From assembly GCF_014695775.1 (NCBI RefSeq), contig NZ_JACJOX010000028.1:124001-188000 (forward strand): DNA of 64,000 nt, in the 5' to 3' direction. Within the stretch, counting starts at the first letter, position 1. Each line of letters begins with the position of its first letter. Source of the DNA: Leptolyngbya sp. FACHB-60. GTDB taxonomy: Bacteria; Cyanobacteriota; Cyanobacteriia; Phormidesmidales; Phormidesmidaceae. A program made the position numbers and the translations under genes. The notes below the pieces were generated by a model, which saw nothing but the letters and a program-made list of their open reading frames with translations, had not been told where the DNA came from and did no database searches. Shown piece after piece: positions 36,298 through 44,678 of this stretch.

Positions 36298-37281
36298 TTG
36301 TCGTTTTTGAATGCTGCTGGGCTAAAGCGGCTGAAGCCCCTGGCTCGCTGGGTAGTGGTAGGTGCGGCGATCGCCTTCTTGCTCCACACCCTGGTGCGCC
36401 ACTGGGCCGACATTAGCGCCCTGCGCATTAGCGCCCAGGGCTGGAGCCTGCTAATGCTGGCCCTTGGCGTGACGCTGCTGGCCCACATCTGGGCCGGCTG
36501 GGTGTGGAGCTGGGCCCTGCAAGCTTTGCAACAGCCTATCACCGGCAGCTGGAGCGCCCCCGTTTATCTGCAAACCAACCTGCTAAAATATCTGCCCGGC
36601 AACGTCTGGCACTTTTTTGGCCGGGTGCGTGCCCTGCGCAATGTAGGGGTTGACAACGGCTCCGCCATTGTTGGCGTCGCCCTGGAACCCCTACTTATGG
36701 CCGCCGCCGCCTTGGTAGTGGGCATCGCCACCCCCACCCACTACTGGCCCTTTCAGCTCCTAGGCCTGGGCATCGTCCTCGTTACCCTTTCCCCCCGCTG
36801 GCTCAACCCCCTAGTCAATCGCCTCAGCCGCTCCAAAACCGCCAACCAACCAACTGAAGATTCTCTCCCCTCTCCCCCACCCTCCCCATCTCCCTCACCT
36901 CCCTTACCCCCTATCCCTCACCCCACCCCTGGCCTCCGCCACTATCCCCTCAAACCCCTATTCGGCCAGCTCGGCTACGTAGCTCTGCGCGGCGTCGGCT
37001 TTTGCCTAGTGCTGAGCGCCGTGACACCGCTAGCGGCGAGCAATTGGCCCAGCACTATCAGCGCCTTTAGCCTGGCCTGGCTGGGGGGGCTAGTGGTGCC
37101 GGGCGCACCGGGTGGGCTAGGCGTGTTTGAGGCGATCGCCCTCAGTCTGCTACAGGGCCAGTTCTCTGCTGCCGTGGTGCTCAGCGCCGTGGTGCTTTAC
37201 CGGGTGGTCAGCACCCTGGCCGAGGCTCTGGGTGCGGCATTGGCCACTTTTGATCAAGGCCTTTCCAGTACACTCAAATAA
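36298..37281 (+). CDS. lysylphosphatidylglycerol synthase TM-domain-like (UPF0104) membrane protein
   Basis: About 327 residues with six or more membrane segments and the family motif VVPGAPGGLGVFE near the C-terminus; no synthetase domain, so it is a flippase-like transmembrane module. The start is probably the TTG at 36298 (GAGG seven bases upstream); TTG at 36292 is too close to that site. A Pro/Ser-rich insert (about residues 183-214, SLPSPPPSPSPSPPLPP) lies in the loop between two halves and is encoded by a C-rich tract. The next gene is a polyprenyl-phosphate glycosyltransferase, a frequent pairing in lipid-linked sugar transfer. Confidence 0.85.
   Translation: MSFLNAAGLKRLKPLARWVVVGAAIAFLLHTLVRHWADISALRISAQGWSLLMLALGVTLLAHIWAGWVWSWALQALQQPITGSWSAPVYLQTNLLKYLPGNVWHFFGRVRALRNVGVDNGSAIVGVALEPLLMAAAALVVGIATPTHYWPFQLLGLGIVLVTLSPRWLNPLVNRLSRSKTANQPTEDSLPSPPPSPSPSPPLPPIPHPTPGLRHYPLKPLFGQLGYVALRGVGFCLVLSAVTPLAASNWPSTISAFSLAWLGGLVVPGAPGGLGVFEAIALSLLQGQFSAAVVLSAVVLYRVVSTLAEALGAALATFDQGLSSTLK
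36864..36930 (+). repeat. C-rich low-complexity tract inside the flippase-like gene
   Basis: About 67 bp of C runs separated by T and A, in frame, encoding a Pro/Ser linker. It is similar in kind, and in the opposite orientation, to the G-rich tract at 35479. Confidence 0.65.
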
Positions 37282-37347
37282 ATTGTTGTATGCCCAGGCG
37301 GCATAGATTGTCGTTTTGCCGGTCTCACCTGTTGTGCTGAAGCTGCC

Positions 37348-38355
37348 ATGACTACCCATTCTCCCTCGGTTTCTGCACTGCCAGCTTTGACTGTCCCTAT
37401 CGACATTTCGGTGGTGGTGCCGGTGTACAACGAGTACGACAGCCTACCCACCCTCGTCCAGGCGATCGCCGCGGTGCTCGATGGGCTGGGCTACACCTAT
37501 GAAATTTTGGGAGTAGACGACGGCTCCACCGATGGATCGAGCGATCGCCTGCGCGAGCTGGCCCAGCAATATCCCCAGCTGCGAGCCGTGATTTTGCGCC
37601 GCAACTACGGCCAAACCGCCGCCATGGCCGCTGGTTTTGACCATTCTCGGGGCCAGATCGTCATCACTATGGATGGTGATCTGCAAAACGACCCCGCCGA
37701 CATTCCCCGCCTGCTCGATCGCCTCAACGAAGGCTACGACCTGGTCAGCGGCTGGCGCAAACACCGCCAAGACAACACCTTCACCCGGCTGATTCCCTCC
37801 AAAATTGCCAACTGGCTAATTGCCGGGGTCACAGGCGTTGAGCTACACGACTACGGCTGCTCCCTCAAGGCCTACCGGGCCGAAGTGATCCACGACCTCA
37901 ATCTCTACGGCGAGCTGCACCGCTTTTTGCCCGCCCTGGCCTTTATCGAAGGGGCCCGCATTACTGAAATGCCCGTCACCCACCATGCCCGCCGCTTTGG
38001 CACTAGCAAATACGGCCTGGGCCGCACCCTGCGCGTGATGATGGATATGCTCACCGTTTACTTTATGAAGAAGTTTCTCACTCGGCCCATGCATGTCTTT
38101 GGCAGCCTGGGGCTGGTGTCAATGGCGGCAGGTATCATCCTGGGAGTTTATCTCACCCTGCTGAAGATTTTGGCCGGTCAAGATATCGGCGATCGCCCGC
38201 TGCTGGTGCTGGTCGTCGTGCTGTTGCTGGCTGGCATTCAGCTATTTAGCTTTGGCCTACTGGCCGAACTGCTCATGCGCACCTACCACGAATCGCAGCA
38301 GCGTCCGATCTACCGGGTACGTGAGGTGGTCAGCAAGACTTCAGCCAAAGCTTAG
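37348..38355 (+). CDS. family 2 glycosyltransferase, dolichyl/polyprenyl-phosphate sugar synthase type
   Basis: 335 residues. GT2 domain: ISVVVPVYNEYDSLPTLVQAI, donor-site EILGVDDGSTDGSSDRL, and the DxD in VITMDGDLQNDPADIP. After SKYGLGRTLRVMMDML two C-terminal membrane segments (about 250-272 and 283-310) anchor it, as in GtrB/DPM-like enzymes that load a sugar onto a polyprenyl phosphate. The upstream membrane protein could move or use the lipid-linked sugar. The sugar is unknown. Confidence 0.92.
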   Translation: MTTHSPSVSALPALTVPIDISVVVPVYNEYDSLPTLVQAIAAVLDGLGYTYEILGVDDGSTDGSSDRLRELAQQYPQLRAVILRRNYGQTAAMAAGFDHSRGQIVITMDGDLQNDPADIPRLLDRLNEGYDLVSGWRKHRQDNTFTRLIPSKIANWLIAGVTGVELHDYGCSLKAYRAEVIHDLNLYGELHRFLPALAFIEGARITEMPVTHHARRFGTSKYGLGRTLRVMMDMLTVYFMKKFLTRPMHVFGSLGLVSMAAGIILGVYLTLLKILAGQDIGDRPLLVLVVVLLLAGIQLFSFGLLAELLMRTYHESQQRPIYRVREVVSKTSAKA

Positions 38356-38454
38356 CTCGCCCTCAGCATCCAGTGGCCCGTGGGCATTTGCGGATTGTTG
38401 ATCCGGGGCAAATGTGCTAAATTCGCATGCAACTCAATAGTTACGCGGCCTAAT

Positions 38455-38592
38455 TCAGCGCTCGTTAAGAGCGAACTGGTGCGGAGGAACCAACTTTTGG
38501 GGCTTATCTCAGGGCGAAACGCATCGCCAGAGAAGGGGATCTCTCACCCCTCGCCCGTCAGCTAACTCCGTCGGCCTTGGGAGAGAACGTAC
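38455..38592 (+). ncRNA. ydaO-yuaA (c-di-AMP) riboswitch
   Basis: The leader has the core blocks of the ydaO-type aptamer in order: GTTAAGAGC, then GCGGAGGAACCAACTTTTGG with GGGC, a GGGCGAAACGC hairpin strand, CCCGTCAGCTAACTCCGTCG and GGGAGAG closing the structure. These riboswitches bind two c-di-AMP molecules and usually turn genes off. It lies about 105 bp upstream of the permease start; between them an AACCT/AGGTT-closed hairpin around CGATGA/TCATCG (near 38636-38666) may be the expression platform. Boundaries are approximate. Confidence 0.85.
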
Positions 38593-38696
38593 TGGAAGCT
38601 TTTCTAACGCTACCCGTGGTTCTCCTACGATAGTTAACCTCTCGATGATATTTTTCATCGGAAGGTTTCGCTTAGCACCACAACAGGAGACAGGCT

Positions 38697-40034
38697 ATGG
38701 AAACCTGGTCTGCGATCATCGCTTCGGTGATCTTTTTTGGGGTCTTGGCCCTGATTGCCACTGAGCGCATGCACCTCACCGTTGCGGCCTTTTTGGGCGC
38801 AATGCTGCTGATATTTTTTCATGTGCTGACCCTCGATCAAGCCATTGGCTACATCGGCAATAGCCACGCTACCCTGGCGCTGTTCTTTGGGGTGATGGTG
38901 ATGGTGCGCGCCTTTGAGCCCACCAAAATTTTTGAATTCTTAGCCACTCAAATGGTGATTATGGCGCGGGGCGAAGGCAAGCGACTGCTGCTGGGCATTG
39001 TGGCCATTACCACCCCGGTCTGCGCCATGTTGCCCAACGCCACCACGGTCATGCTGCTGGCACCACTGATTCCGCCCATGGCGGCAGAACTCAACATCAA
39101 CTTTGTGCCCCTGCTGATTTTGATGGTGTTTGCGGCCAACAGCGCTGGCCTGCTGACCCTGGTAGGCGACCCAGCCACCTTTATTGTGGGCGACGCGATC
39201 AACATGAGCTTTTTGGACTATCTCACTAAGCTCAGCCTGGGGGGTGTGGTGGCGATCGCCACCATCGTCGTCATGCTGCCCATTCTCTTCCCCGACACCT
39301 GGAACAAAAAGCTGGCTAACCTCGACCACCTGCCCCACCCGGTCGTTAACCATCCCCGCATGCTGGCCTTGGGCGGGCTGATTGTGGCTCTAGTGCTGGT
39401 GCTGTTTGTAGTAGGCGACACGTTGCCGGTGCCCATTTCTCCGGCGGCGATCGCCCTGCTAGGGGCCGCTCTCTGCCTGCTGCTCACCCACCACAGCGGC
39501 ATCGACACCGTGCACAACATTCTGCGCGATGTCGACTGGAGCACACTGATCTTTTTTATGAGTGTGTTTGTGCTGATCGGCGGCCTGCAAGAAACCGGGG
39601 TGATTAGCTCGGCCTCAGGTCTGCTGGGGGTTGTGATTGGCCAGAACATCGCCCTGGGCGCAATGCTGCTGCTGTTTATCACCGGCATTCTCTCTAGCCT
39701 GATACCCAACATTCCCCTGGTGGTGGCGATGGTGCCCCTGCTGAAGGAATACCTGGTCAACGTCAATTTGGCGGGGCCGGAGCTGCTGTCGCCCGACTTC
39801 GCCGGGCAGATTCCGCCCGAGATTTTACCCCTGTTTGCGGCGATGATGTTTGGGGCCACCCTGGGCGGCAACGGCACCTTGGTTGGCGCATCGTCAAACA
39901 TTGTGGCGGCGGGGATTGCTGAGCAGCACGGCAAGCCAATCTCGTTCCGACAGTTTTTGAGTTACGGTCTGCCGATCATGGCATTACAGTTAATCACCAT
40001 TAGCGCCTACGTGGGCATCCGATTCCTGCTGTAG
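38697..40034 (+). CDS. ArsB/NhaD (SLC13-like) family ion permease under riboswitch control
   Basis: 445 residues with about 11 membrane segments. Pattern of the ion transporter superfamily: TTPVCAMLPNATTVMLLAPLI in the first half and SSLIPNIPLVVAMVPLL with GATLGGNGTLVGASSNIVAAG in the second, the paired re-entrant loops of ArsB/NhaD/P-protein transporters. Substrate is not evident; Na+/H+ exchange or anion export are the known roles. AGGAG lies eight bases before the ATG. The c-di-AMP riboswitch upstream points to osmotic or ion homeostasis. Confidence 0.9.
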   Translation: METWSAIIASVIFFGVLALIATERMHLTVAAFLGAMLLIFFHVLTLDQAIGYIGNSHATLALFFGVMVMVRAFEPTKIFEFLATQMVIMARGEGKRLLLGIVAITTPVCAMLPNATTVMLLAPLIPPMAAELNINFVPLLILMVFAANSAGLLTLVGDPATFIVGDAINMSFLDYLTKLSLGGVVAIATIVVMLPILFPDTWNKKLANLDHLPHPVVNHPRMLALGGLIVALVLVLFVVGDTLPVPISPAAIALLGAALCLLLTHHSGIDTVHNILRDVDWSTLIFFMSVFVLIGGLQETGVISSASGLLGVVIGQNIALGAMLLLFITGILSSLIPNIPLVVAMVPLLKEYLVNVNLAGPELLSPDFAGQIPPEILPLFAAMMFGATLGGNGTLVGASSNIVAAGIAEQHGKPISFRQFLSYGLPIMALQLITISAYVGIRFLL

Positions 40035-40122
40035 GTGATAACTAAAACAAACTCGACTTGCTTGTAGTCTGTCAATAGCTAGATCCAGTTAGGGCAATTC
40101 TCTACGAGTCGTCAACGGTATT

Positions 40123-40160
40123 AAGGGTGCGTTACTTCTTTGGGTAACGCACCCTTTTTT
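40123..40160 (+). terminator. terminator of the riboswitch-controlled permease
   Basis: GGGTGCGTTAC and GTAACGCACCC pair perfectly over 11 bp around an eight-base loop, followed by TTTTTT. Confidence 0.9.
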
Positions 40161-40673
40161 AGTCTGGAGGCTTTGGGAAGCGTCAAAGGACGGATTTCTG
40201 CTGAGAAAAGTCTGTGCGCTTAGAAGAAAAGGCTCCCTTTGTGCGGGTAATACTTAACAACGGGGAACTGGAATAGCCCCATCAGCCGAACAGTATTCGA
40301 AGGCACTGTCGAGGGATAGATATTTGGGAAAAATCGCACAACTCCTAATCGACCACTACTATCTTTTCACCAAAAAAATAAATTATTTTTGTGTTTTCAT
40401 CCTGAATGTAGATCTGCCAAATTTGTGGGGATCATCTCATCCTTGCGAAAGACTTCACTTTTTGAAATTGTCCTTAGCTTGGATTGAGAGCTTGTGAAGC
40501 TTAGAGTTTGATCTCTCGCTTTTTCGATCTGTTTTTCTAGGCTCAAACCTTCTCAGTTTAGAGAAAACCATCAAAAAAGCAAGAAGCACAGAATTCTGGG
40601 TCACAAGCCAAGATTCTTTTGCCGTCGAAAAGCCGTCGCGAATCTTGTACAAGATCCAAATTTGAGGTCCGTT
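40161..40673. other. AT-rich intergenic region upstream of the repeat protein
   Basis: 513 bp without a convincing gene, clearly more AT-rich than its neighbours. It contains A/T runs near 40372-40392, a GCCGTCG direct repeat at 40621-40637, and a perfect palindrome ATCTTGTACAAGAT at 40642-40655, about 18 bp before the likely start codon of the next gene. That palindrome could be an operator or a hairpin at the ribosome site. Confidence 0.45.
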
Positions 40674-41540
40674 ATGAAACGACTATCCATAGGAACGATT
40701 TCAGCACTCTTTCTAGCAGGGGCAGTTGCGCCTGCTGTCTTAGCCGATACCCACGGGACTTTGCAGACGCAAACCCCCCGCCAAACGCAAACTCCTGGGC
40801 AGACACAGACCCCTCGCCAAGGACAAACTCCTGGGCAGATGCAAACTCCTGGGCAGATGCAAACCCCTCGCCAAGGACAAACTCCTGGGCAGATGCAAAC
40901 TCCGGGCCAGGCTCCTATCCAAGCTCCTGAGCGGGTCCCTGGGCAAAGCCCGGGCGCGTACCCTAACCAAACTCCGGGGAACGAAATCCCCAGACAACCC
41001 GACAACTCTGGGCAGATGCAAACCCCTCGCCAAGGACAAACTCCTGGGCAGATGCAAACTCCTGGGCAGATGCAAACCCCTGGCCAAGGACAAACTCCTG
41101 GACAGATGCAAACTCCGGGCCAGGCTCCTACCCAAGCTCCTGAGCGGGTCCCTGGGCAAAGCCCGGGTGCGTACCCTAACCAAACTCCAGGCAACCAAGC
41201 CCCTAGACAGTCTCCGAATTCTGGGCAGATGCAAACTCCTGGGCAGGGCTCTTCGCCCAGCGCTGAGTTTGACAGCATGGGCATGGGTTCATCTCTCTCC
41301 AGCGATCTAGTGAGCCCGTTCCAGCTGGCCTACATGGCCGTTAGGGGTGAGCTAAACGCAGGCGGTGGCGATAACGGTTACTCACCTTACAGGGCGCGCC
41401 ATGGTACTGCTGAGGGTCGCAACATTGTTGAATCTGCCATCAACCAAGGCTATATCAGCCGCAGCCTCATGGAAGACCAGGGCTACATTGACAGCGTTAA
41501 CCAAATTCTGAGAATGCAGGCTGAAACCTGGAGAGATTAA
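40674..41540 (+). CDS. secreted Gln/Pro/Thr/Gly-rich repeat protein
   Basis: 288 residues from the ATG at 40674 (GAGGT seven bases upstream). Signal peptide MKRLSIGTISALFLAGAVAP with cleavage after VLA. Residues about 30-200 consist of six-residue repeats of QTPGQM type arranged in two larger 71-residue blocks that include QAPERVPGQSPGAYPNQTPG. The C-terminal part (about 200-288) is not repetitive: SPFQLAYMAVRGELNAGGG, then IVESAINQGYISRSLMEDQG. It resembles small exported cyanobacterial proteins with a conserved C-terminal domain, but I recognise no named family. An extracellular or lumenal flexible stalk is likely. Confidence 0.85.
   Translation: MKRLSIGTISALFLAGAVAPAVLADTHGTLQTQTPRQTQTPGQTQTPRQGQTPGQMQTPGQMQTPRQGQTPGQMQTPGQAPIQAPERVPGQSPGAYPNQTPGNEIPRQPDNSGQMQTPRQGQTPGQMQTPGQMQTPGQGQTPGQMQTPGQAPTQAPERVPGQSPGAYPNQTPGNQAPRQSPNSGQMQTPGQGSSPSAEFDSMGMGSSLSSDLVSPFQLAYMAVRGELNAGGGDNGYSPYRARHGTAEGRNIVESAINQGYISRSLMEDQGYIDSVNQILRMQAETWRD
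40770..41250 (+). repeat. coding tandem repeats with a 213-bp duplication
   Basis: Eighteen-base units coding QTPGQM-like hexamers occur many times. A longer block beginning GGGCCAGGCTCCTA is present at 40904 and again at 41117, a period of 213 bp (71 codons), with only a few substitutions, so the array grew by duplication. Confidence 0.85.
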
Positions 41541-41584
41541 CGCACTCTGATGAGCAGGGCTCTAGGGCCAATCTGCCATTCATA

Positions 41585-41638
41585 GGCCATCCCTGCCGAG
41601 TTCGATCGCGATCGAGCCGGCAGGGATGGCCTGTTTTT
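41585..41638 (+). terminator. terminator of the repeat protein gene
   Basis: GGCCATCCCTGCCG and CGGCAGGGATGGCC pair perfectly over 14 bp, followed by TGTTTTTAG. The loop itself contains the palindrome TCGATCGCGATCGA, a HIP1-related sequence. Confidence 0.88.
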
Positions 41639-41875
41639 AGGGGCGCTAGGGGTGACTGGGCAGAAACTCTGTCTGGATGCAGCGGCTGTGTCACCGATCG
41701 CTCAAAATGTTTAGGGCTAAGTCGTAGCGATTCCGACTTTGTACCGGTAGAATAGTTAGACCCGATACATTTGTCTGATCTGCTTCAGAACCGGATAGCC
41801 TTGCGATGGCCATCTTCTGGAAAACGATCTGCCGTCGATCTAACATCCTCTACCGTTTACTCCGTGGAAGTCACC
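41639..41875. other. region upstream of leuA
   Basis: The stretch between the terminator and the leuA start has no supported gene. An open frame runs through from 41771 into leuA but does not add conserved residues. It probably holds the leuA promoter and leader; no leader peptide or riboswitch was recognised. Confidence 0.4.
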
Positions 41876-43495
41876 ATGAGCAACCCGCCCAGCCCCGATC
41901 GCATTCTCATCTTTGACACCACCCTACGGGACGGCGAGCAGTCGCCCGGTGCCACCCTAAATGTGGAAGAAAAGCTGGTGATTGCGAAACAGCTGGCGCG
42001 GCTGGGGGTTGACATCATTGAGGCGGGGTTCCCCTTTGCCAGCCCTGGCGACTTTGAGGCGGTGCAGAAAATTGCCCGAGAAGTCGGCACTGCAAACGGT
42101 CCCACAATTTGCGGTCTGGCCCGCGCCACCAAGGGCGACATCGAGCGAGCTGGAGAAGCAATTAAGCCTGCGGTGAAGGGGCGAATTCACACGTTTCTCG
42201 CCACCTCCGACATTCACATGCAGTACAAGCTGCGCAAGAGCCGCGAGGAGGTGCTGGCGATCGCCCCAGAGATGGTGGCTTACGCCAAGACCTTCACCGA
42301 CGATATCGAGTTTTCGCCCGAAGATGCGGGCCGCTCTGACCCCGAGTTTTTGTATCAGGTGCTGGAGGCGGCGATCGCGGCTGGGGCCACCACCGTCAAC
42401 ATCCCCGATACCGTGGGCTACCTGACGCCGAGCGAGTTTGGCGACCTGATTCGCGGCATCAAAGCCAACGTGCCCAACATCGATCAGGCCGTCATCTCTG
42501 TCCACGGCCACAACGACCTGGGCATGGCGGTGGCCAACTTTCTCGAAGCGGTGAAGGCTGGGGCGCGCCAGCTGGAATGCACCATCAACGGCATTGGCGA
42601 GCGGGCAGGCAACGCCGCCCTCGAAGAACTGGTGATGGCTATGCACGTGCGCCGCGCCTTCTACAATCCCTTCCTGGGTCGTCCGGCCGAGTCGGAGGAA
42701 CCCCTCACTAACATCGACACCCGCCAGATCTACAAAACCTCGCGCCTAGTGTCGAATCTGACCGGTATGTTTGTGCAGCCCAACAAGGCGATCGTGGGGG
42801 CCAACGCCTTTGCTCACGAGTCGGGCATCCATCAAGATGGCGTGCTCAAAAACAAGCTCACCTACGAAATCATGGACGCCCAGTCCATTGGTCTGACCAA
42901 CAACCAGATTGTGCTGGGCAAGCACTCGGGCCGCAATGCCTTTCGCACTCGCCTGCAAGAGCTGGGCTATGAACTGGATGACCAGGCCCTCAACCGCGCC
43001 TTTTTGCGGTTCAAAGAGTTGGCTGACAAGAAAAAAGAAATCACTGACTGGGATATTGAGTCGATCGTCAACGATGAAACCCAGCAGGCCCCGGAGCACT
43101 TTCACCTTGACCTGGTGCAGGTTTCCTGTGGCGACAGCGCTAAGCCCACTGCCACCGTCACCATTCGTACTCCTGATGGGCAAGAGCTGATGGATGCTGC
43201 GATCGGGACTGGCCCGGTGGATGCGGTTTACAAAGCCATTAACCGTGTGGTGGATATTCCCAACCAGCTAATCGAGTTCTCGGTGCAGTCGGTCACCGAG
43301 GGCATCGACGCCCTGGGCGAAGTCACTATTCGCATTCGCTACGAAGACCGGGTATTTTCAGGCCACGCGGCGAATACCGACATTGTGGTGGCCTCCGCCC
43401 ATGCCTATCTGCACGCTCTCAACCGTTTGCACACATCGTTGCAGACCGGGCAAGCCATCCATCCCCAGCGAGAAACGGTGACGGCTGCGCTGTAA
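41876..43495 (+). CDS. leuA: 2-isopropylmalate synthase
   Basis: First committed step of leucine synthesis: condensation of acetyl-CoA with 2-oxoisovalerate. 539 residues from the ATG at 41876, giving the canonical start [19 protein letters not shown]. Catalytic TIM barrel with [18 protein letters not shown] (metal-binding His residues) and [10 protein letters not shown]; the C-terminal regulatory domain (about 385-530) with [20 protein letters not shown] binds leucine for feedback inhibition. The longer frame from 41771 is not supported. Confidence 0.97.
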   Translation: MSNPPSPDRILIFDTTLRDGEQSPGATLNVEEKLVIAKQLARLGVDIIEAGFPFASPGDFEAVQKIAREVGTANGPTICGLARATKGDIERAGEAIKPAVKGRIHTFLATSDIHMQYKLRKSREEVLAIAPEMVAYAKTFTDDIEFSPEDAGRSDPEFLYQVLEAAIAAGATTVNIPDTVGYLTPSEFGDLIRGIKANVPNIDQAVISVHGHNDLGMAVANFLEAVKAGARQLECTINGIGERAGNAALEELVMAMHVRRAFYNPFLGRPAESEEPLTNIDTRQIYKTSRLVSNLTGMFVQPNKAIVGANAFAHESGIHQDGVLKNKLTYEIMDAQSIGLTNNQIVLGKHSGRNAFRTRLQELGYELDDQALNRAFLRFKELADKKKEITDWDIESIVNDETQQAPEHFHLDLVQVSCGDSAKPTATVTIRTPDGQELMDAAIGTGPVDAVYKAINRVVDIPNQLIEFSVQSVTEGIDALGEVTIRIRYEDRVFSGHAANTDIVVASAHAYLHALNRLHTSLQTGQAIHPQRETVTAAL

Positions 43496-43940
43496 CACTC
43501 ACAGAGCAAATGGGGGGCTGATTCGCTGTGGGGGGAAGAATCCTAATGGCGTTTCAGCTTCTCACACCCAATCTTGAGGGGCCAGGCGAAGGTTATAAAG
43601 TCTAGGGCTAGGCTGCTCAAACGCCCCTAGGTTATGCCTTGTGAGAATTAGGGCAGTGTGATCTAGATTTGATAACGGTTCGGGTCAGGGGTTGCCAGAG
43701 TCCTTGCATCCTACCCAGTGGTTTCGGTCAATCTACTGCACCCGAATTGTTAGGCTGCTGTATGCTCGCCTCTCATCAACCGAAACTTTTCCAAATCATG
43801 ATGTTTTCCTTTCCAAAAACCACACCGGAGCTAATCTAAGGGAGTATGCCTATTCTTGTATAAAAAACAACTAACAAACGGTAAATGACAAGCATCGAAT
43901 AATAAATGTAAGATTCAGTTTGGGAACCAATTTGGGATAG
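43496..43940. other. intergenic region between leuA and two secreted-protein genes
   Basis: 445 bp without a supported gene. The distal third is AT-rich (near 43850-43940) and includes TATAAAA-like sequence at about 43858, a possible promoter for the downstream genes. No clear leuA terminator was seen. Confidence 0.4.
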
Positions 43941-44675
43941 ATGATAGTTATGCGACTACCCATTGGCAAACTAATCGTCAGCCTTGGCGTTATCCTGGCA
44001 GTCGGAACGCTACCAGCCCAGGCACAAGTTTCAGAACGTCAAGTTGCAGCATTGGTCGAGGCGCTTCGTCAAGCAGCCCCTCAAACGGGGCGTGCCGATG
44101 ACGGGCTCTATAGTGACTGGCAGATTATGCCAGGAAACATCCCTCGGTGGTCAAGGTCATGTATTGGTCGAGAGCTTTCACCGACTGAGTTTGAGGCTAG
44201 CCCAGACGTTGCCCGTTCGGTTGTGACCTGTGTGATGCGGGATATCCTGAAAGAGGAATATGGCGCTAGCGGTAACGATGAAATGCTAGCGGTGCGGCGA
44301 TCCGCTGCCTGGTGGATGCGGGGTGACCCGTCTCAGTACAACAGTTCTGAAATCGCAGAGTATGTTCAAAAGGTTGTGACTGCCTACGAGGGGCAGCAAG
44401 GGACAGCAGCAGCAGCGACTGCGCCCGCGTCTCAATCTTCGCCACCTTCGGCACAACGACCGCCTCAGTCATCAGAGTTTGATCGCTATATGGGGGCAGG
44501 ATATGCGGCAACGGAGCAACGCGATTATGAAACCGCGCTGCTCTATTTTCAACGGGCATTAGACGAACGCCCTAATAATTCCTTTGCTCAGCGAGCCATA
44601 CAAAATGTTGAGCAGTATCGCACGGCCCCTTCTGAAGATGCGTCTGATAGTCAATCTGAGCCTAATCCCCAGTAA
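43941..44675 (+). CDS. secreted protein with C-terminal TPR-like motif
   Basis: 244 residues. Signal peptide through PAQAQ. The middle domain has two Cys residues (SRSCIGRELSPTEFEASPDV and SVVTCVMRD) about 22 apart that may be disulfide-bonded, and a WWMRGD segment. A Gln/Pro/Ser linker leads to one TPR-like unit, AATEQRDYETALLYFQRALDERPNN. No named family recognised for the main domain. Three bases separate it from the next gene, so the two probably form an operon of exported proteins. Start ATG at 43941 or 43950. Confidence 0.78.
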   Translation: MIVMRLPIGKLIVSLGVILAVGTLPAQAQVSERQVAALVEALRQAAPQTGRADDGLYSDWQIMPGNIPRWSRSCIGRELSPTEFEASPDVARSVVTCVMRDILKEEYGASGNDEMLAVRRSAAWWMRGDPSQYNSSEIAEYVQKVVTAYEGQQGTAAAATAPASQSSPPSAQRPPQSSEFDRYMGAGYAATEQRDYETALLYFQRALDERPNNSFAQRAIQNVEQYRTAPSEDASDSQSEPNPQ

Positions 44676-44678
44676 CCT

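Noticed and set aside
39218..39934. 238-codon minus-strand frame inside the permease gene
   Set aside because: Antisense shadow of conserved membrane helices; Ser/Thr/Arg-rich with no recognisable domain.
40770..41250. Regular repeats that might be taken for a CRISPR array
   Set aside because: Units are 18 bp, contiguous, in frame and without unique spacers; they code for a peptide repeat.
40601..41284. Long minus-strand frame with PGVCICPGV repeats
   Set aside because: It is the complement of the QTPGQM repeat gene, which has a signal peptide, a ribosome site and a non-repetitive C-terminal domain; the antisense product has none of these.
41771..41875. 35-codon N-terminal extension of leuA
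   Set aside because: The conserved protein begins at ATG 41876; the upstream part is Ser-rich and lacks family residues.
41957..42646. 229-codon minus-strand frame inside leuA
   Set aside because: Antisense to conserved catalytic segments of 2-isopropylmalate synthase; His/Val/Gly-rich shadow.
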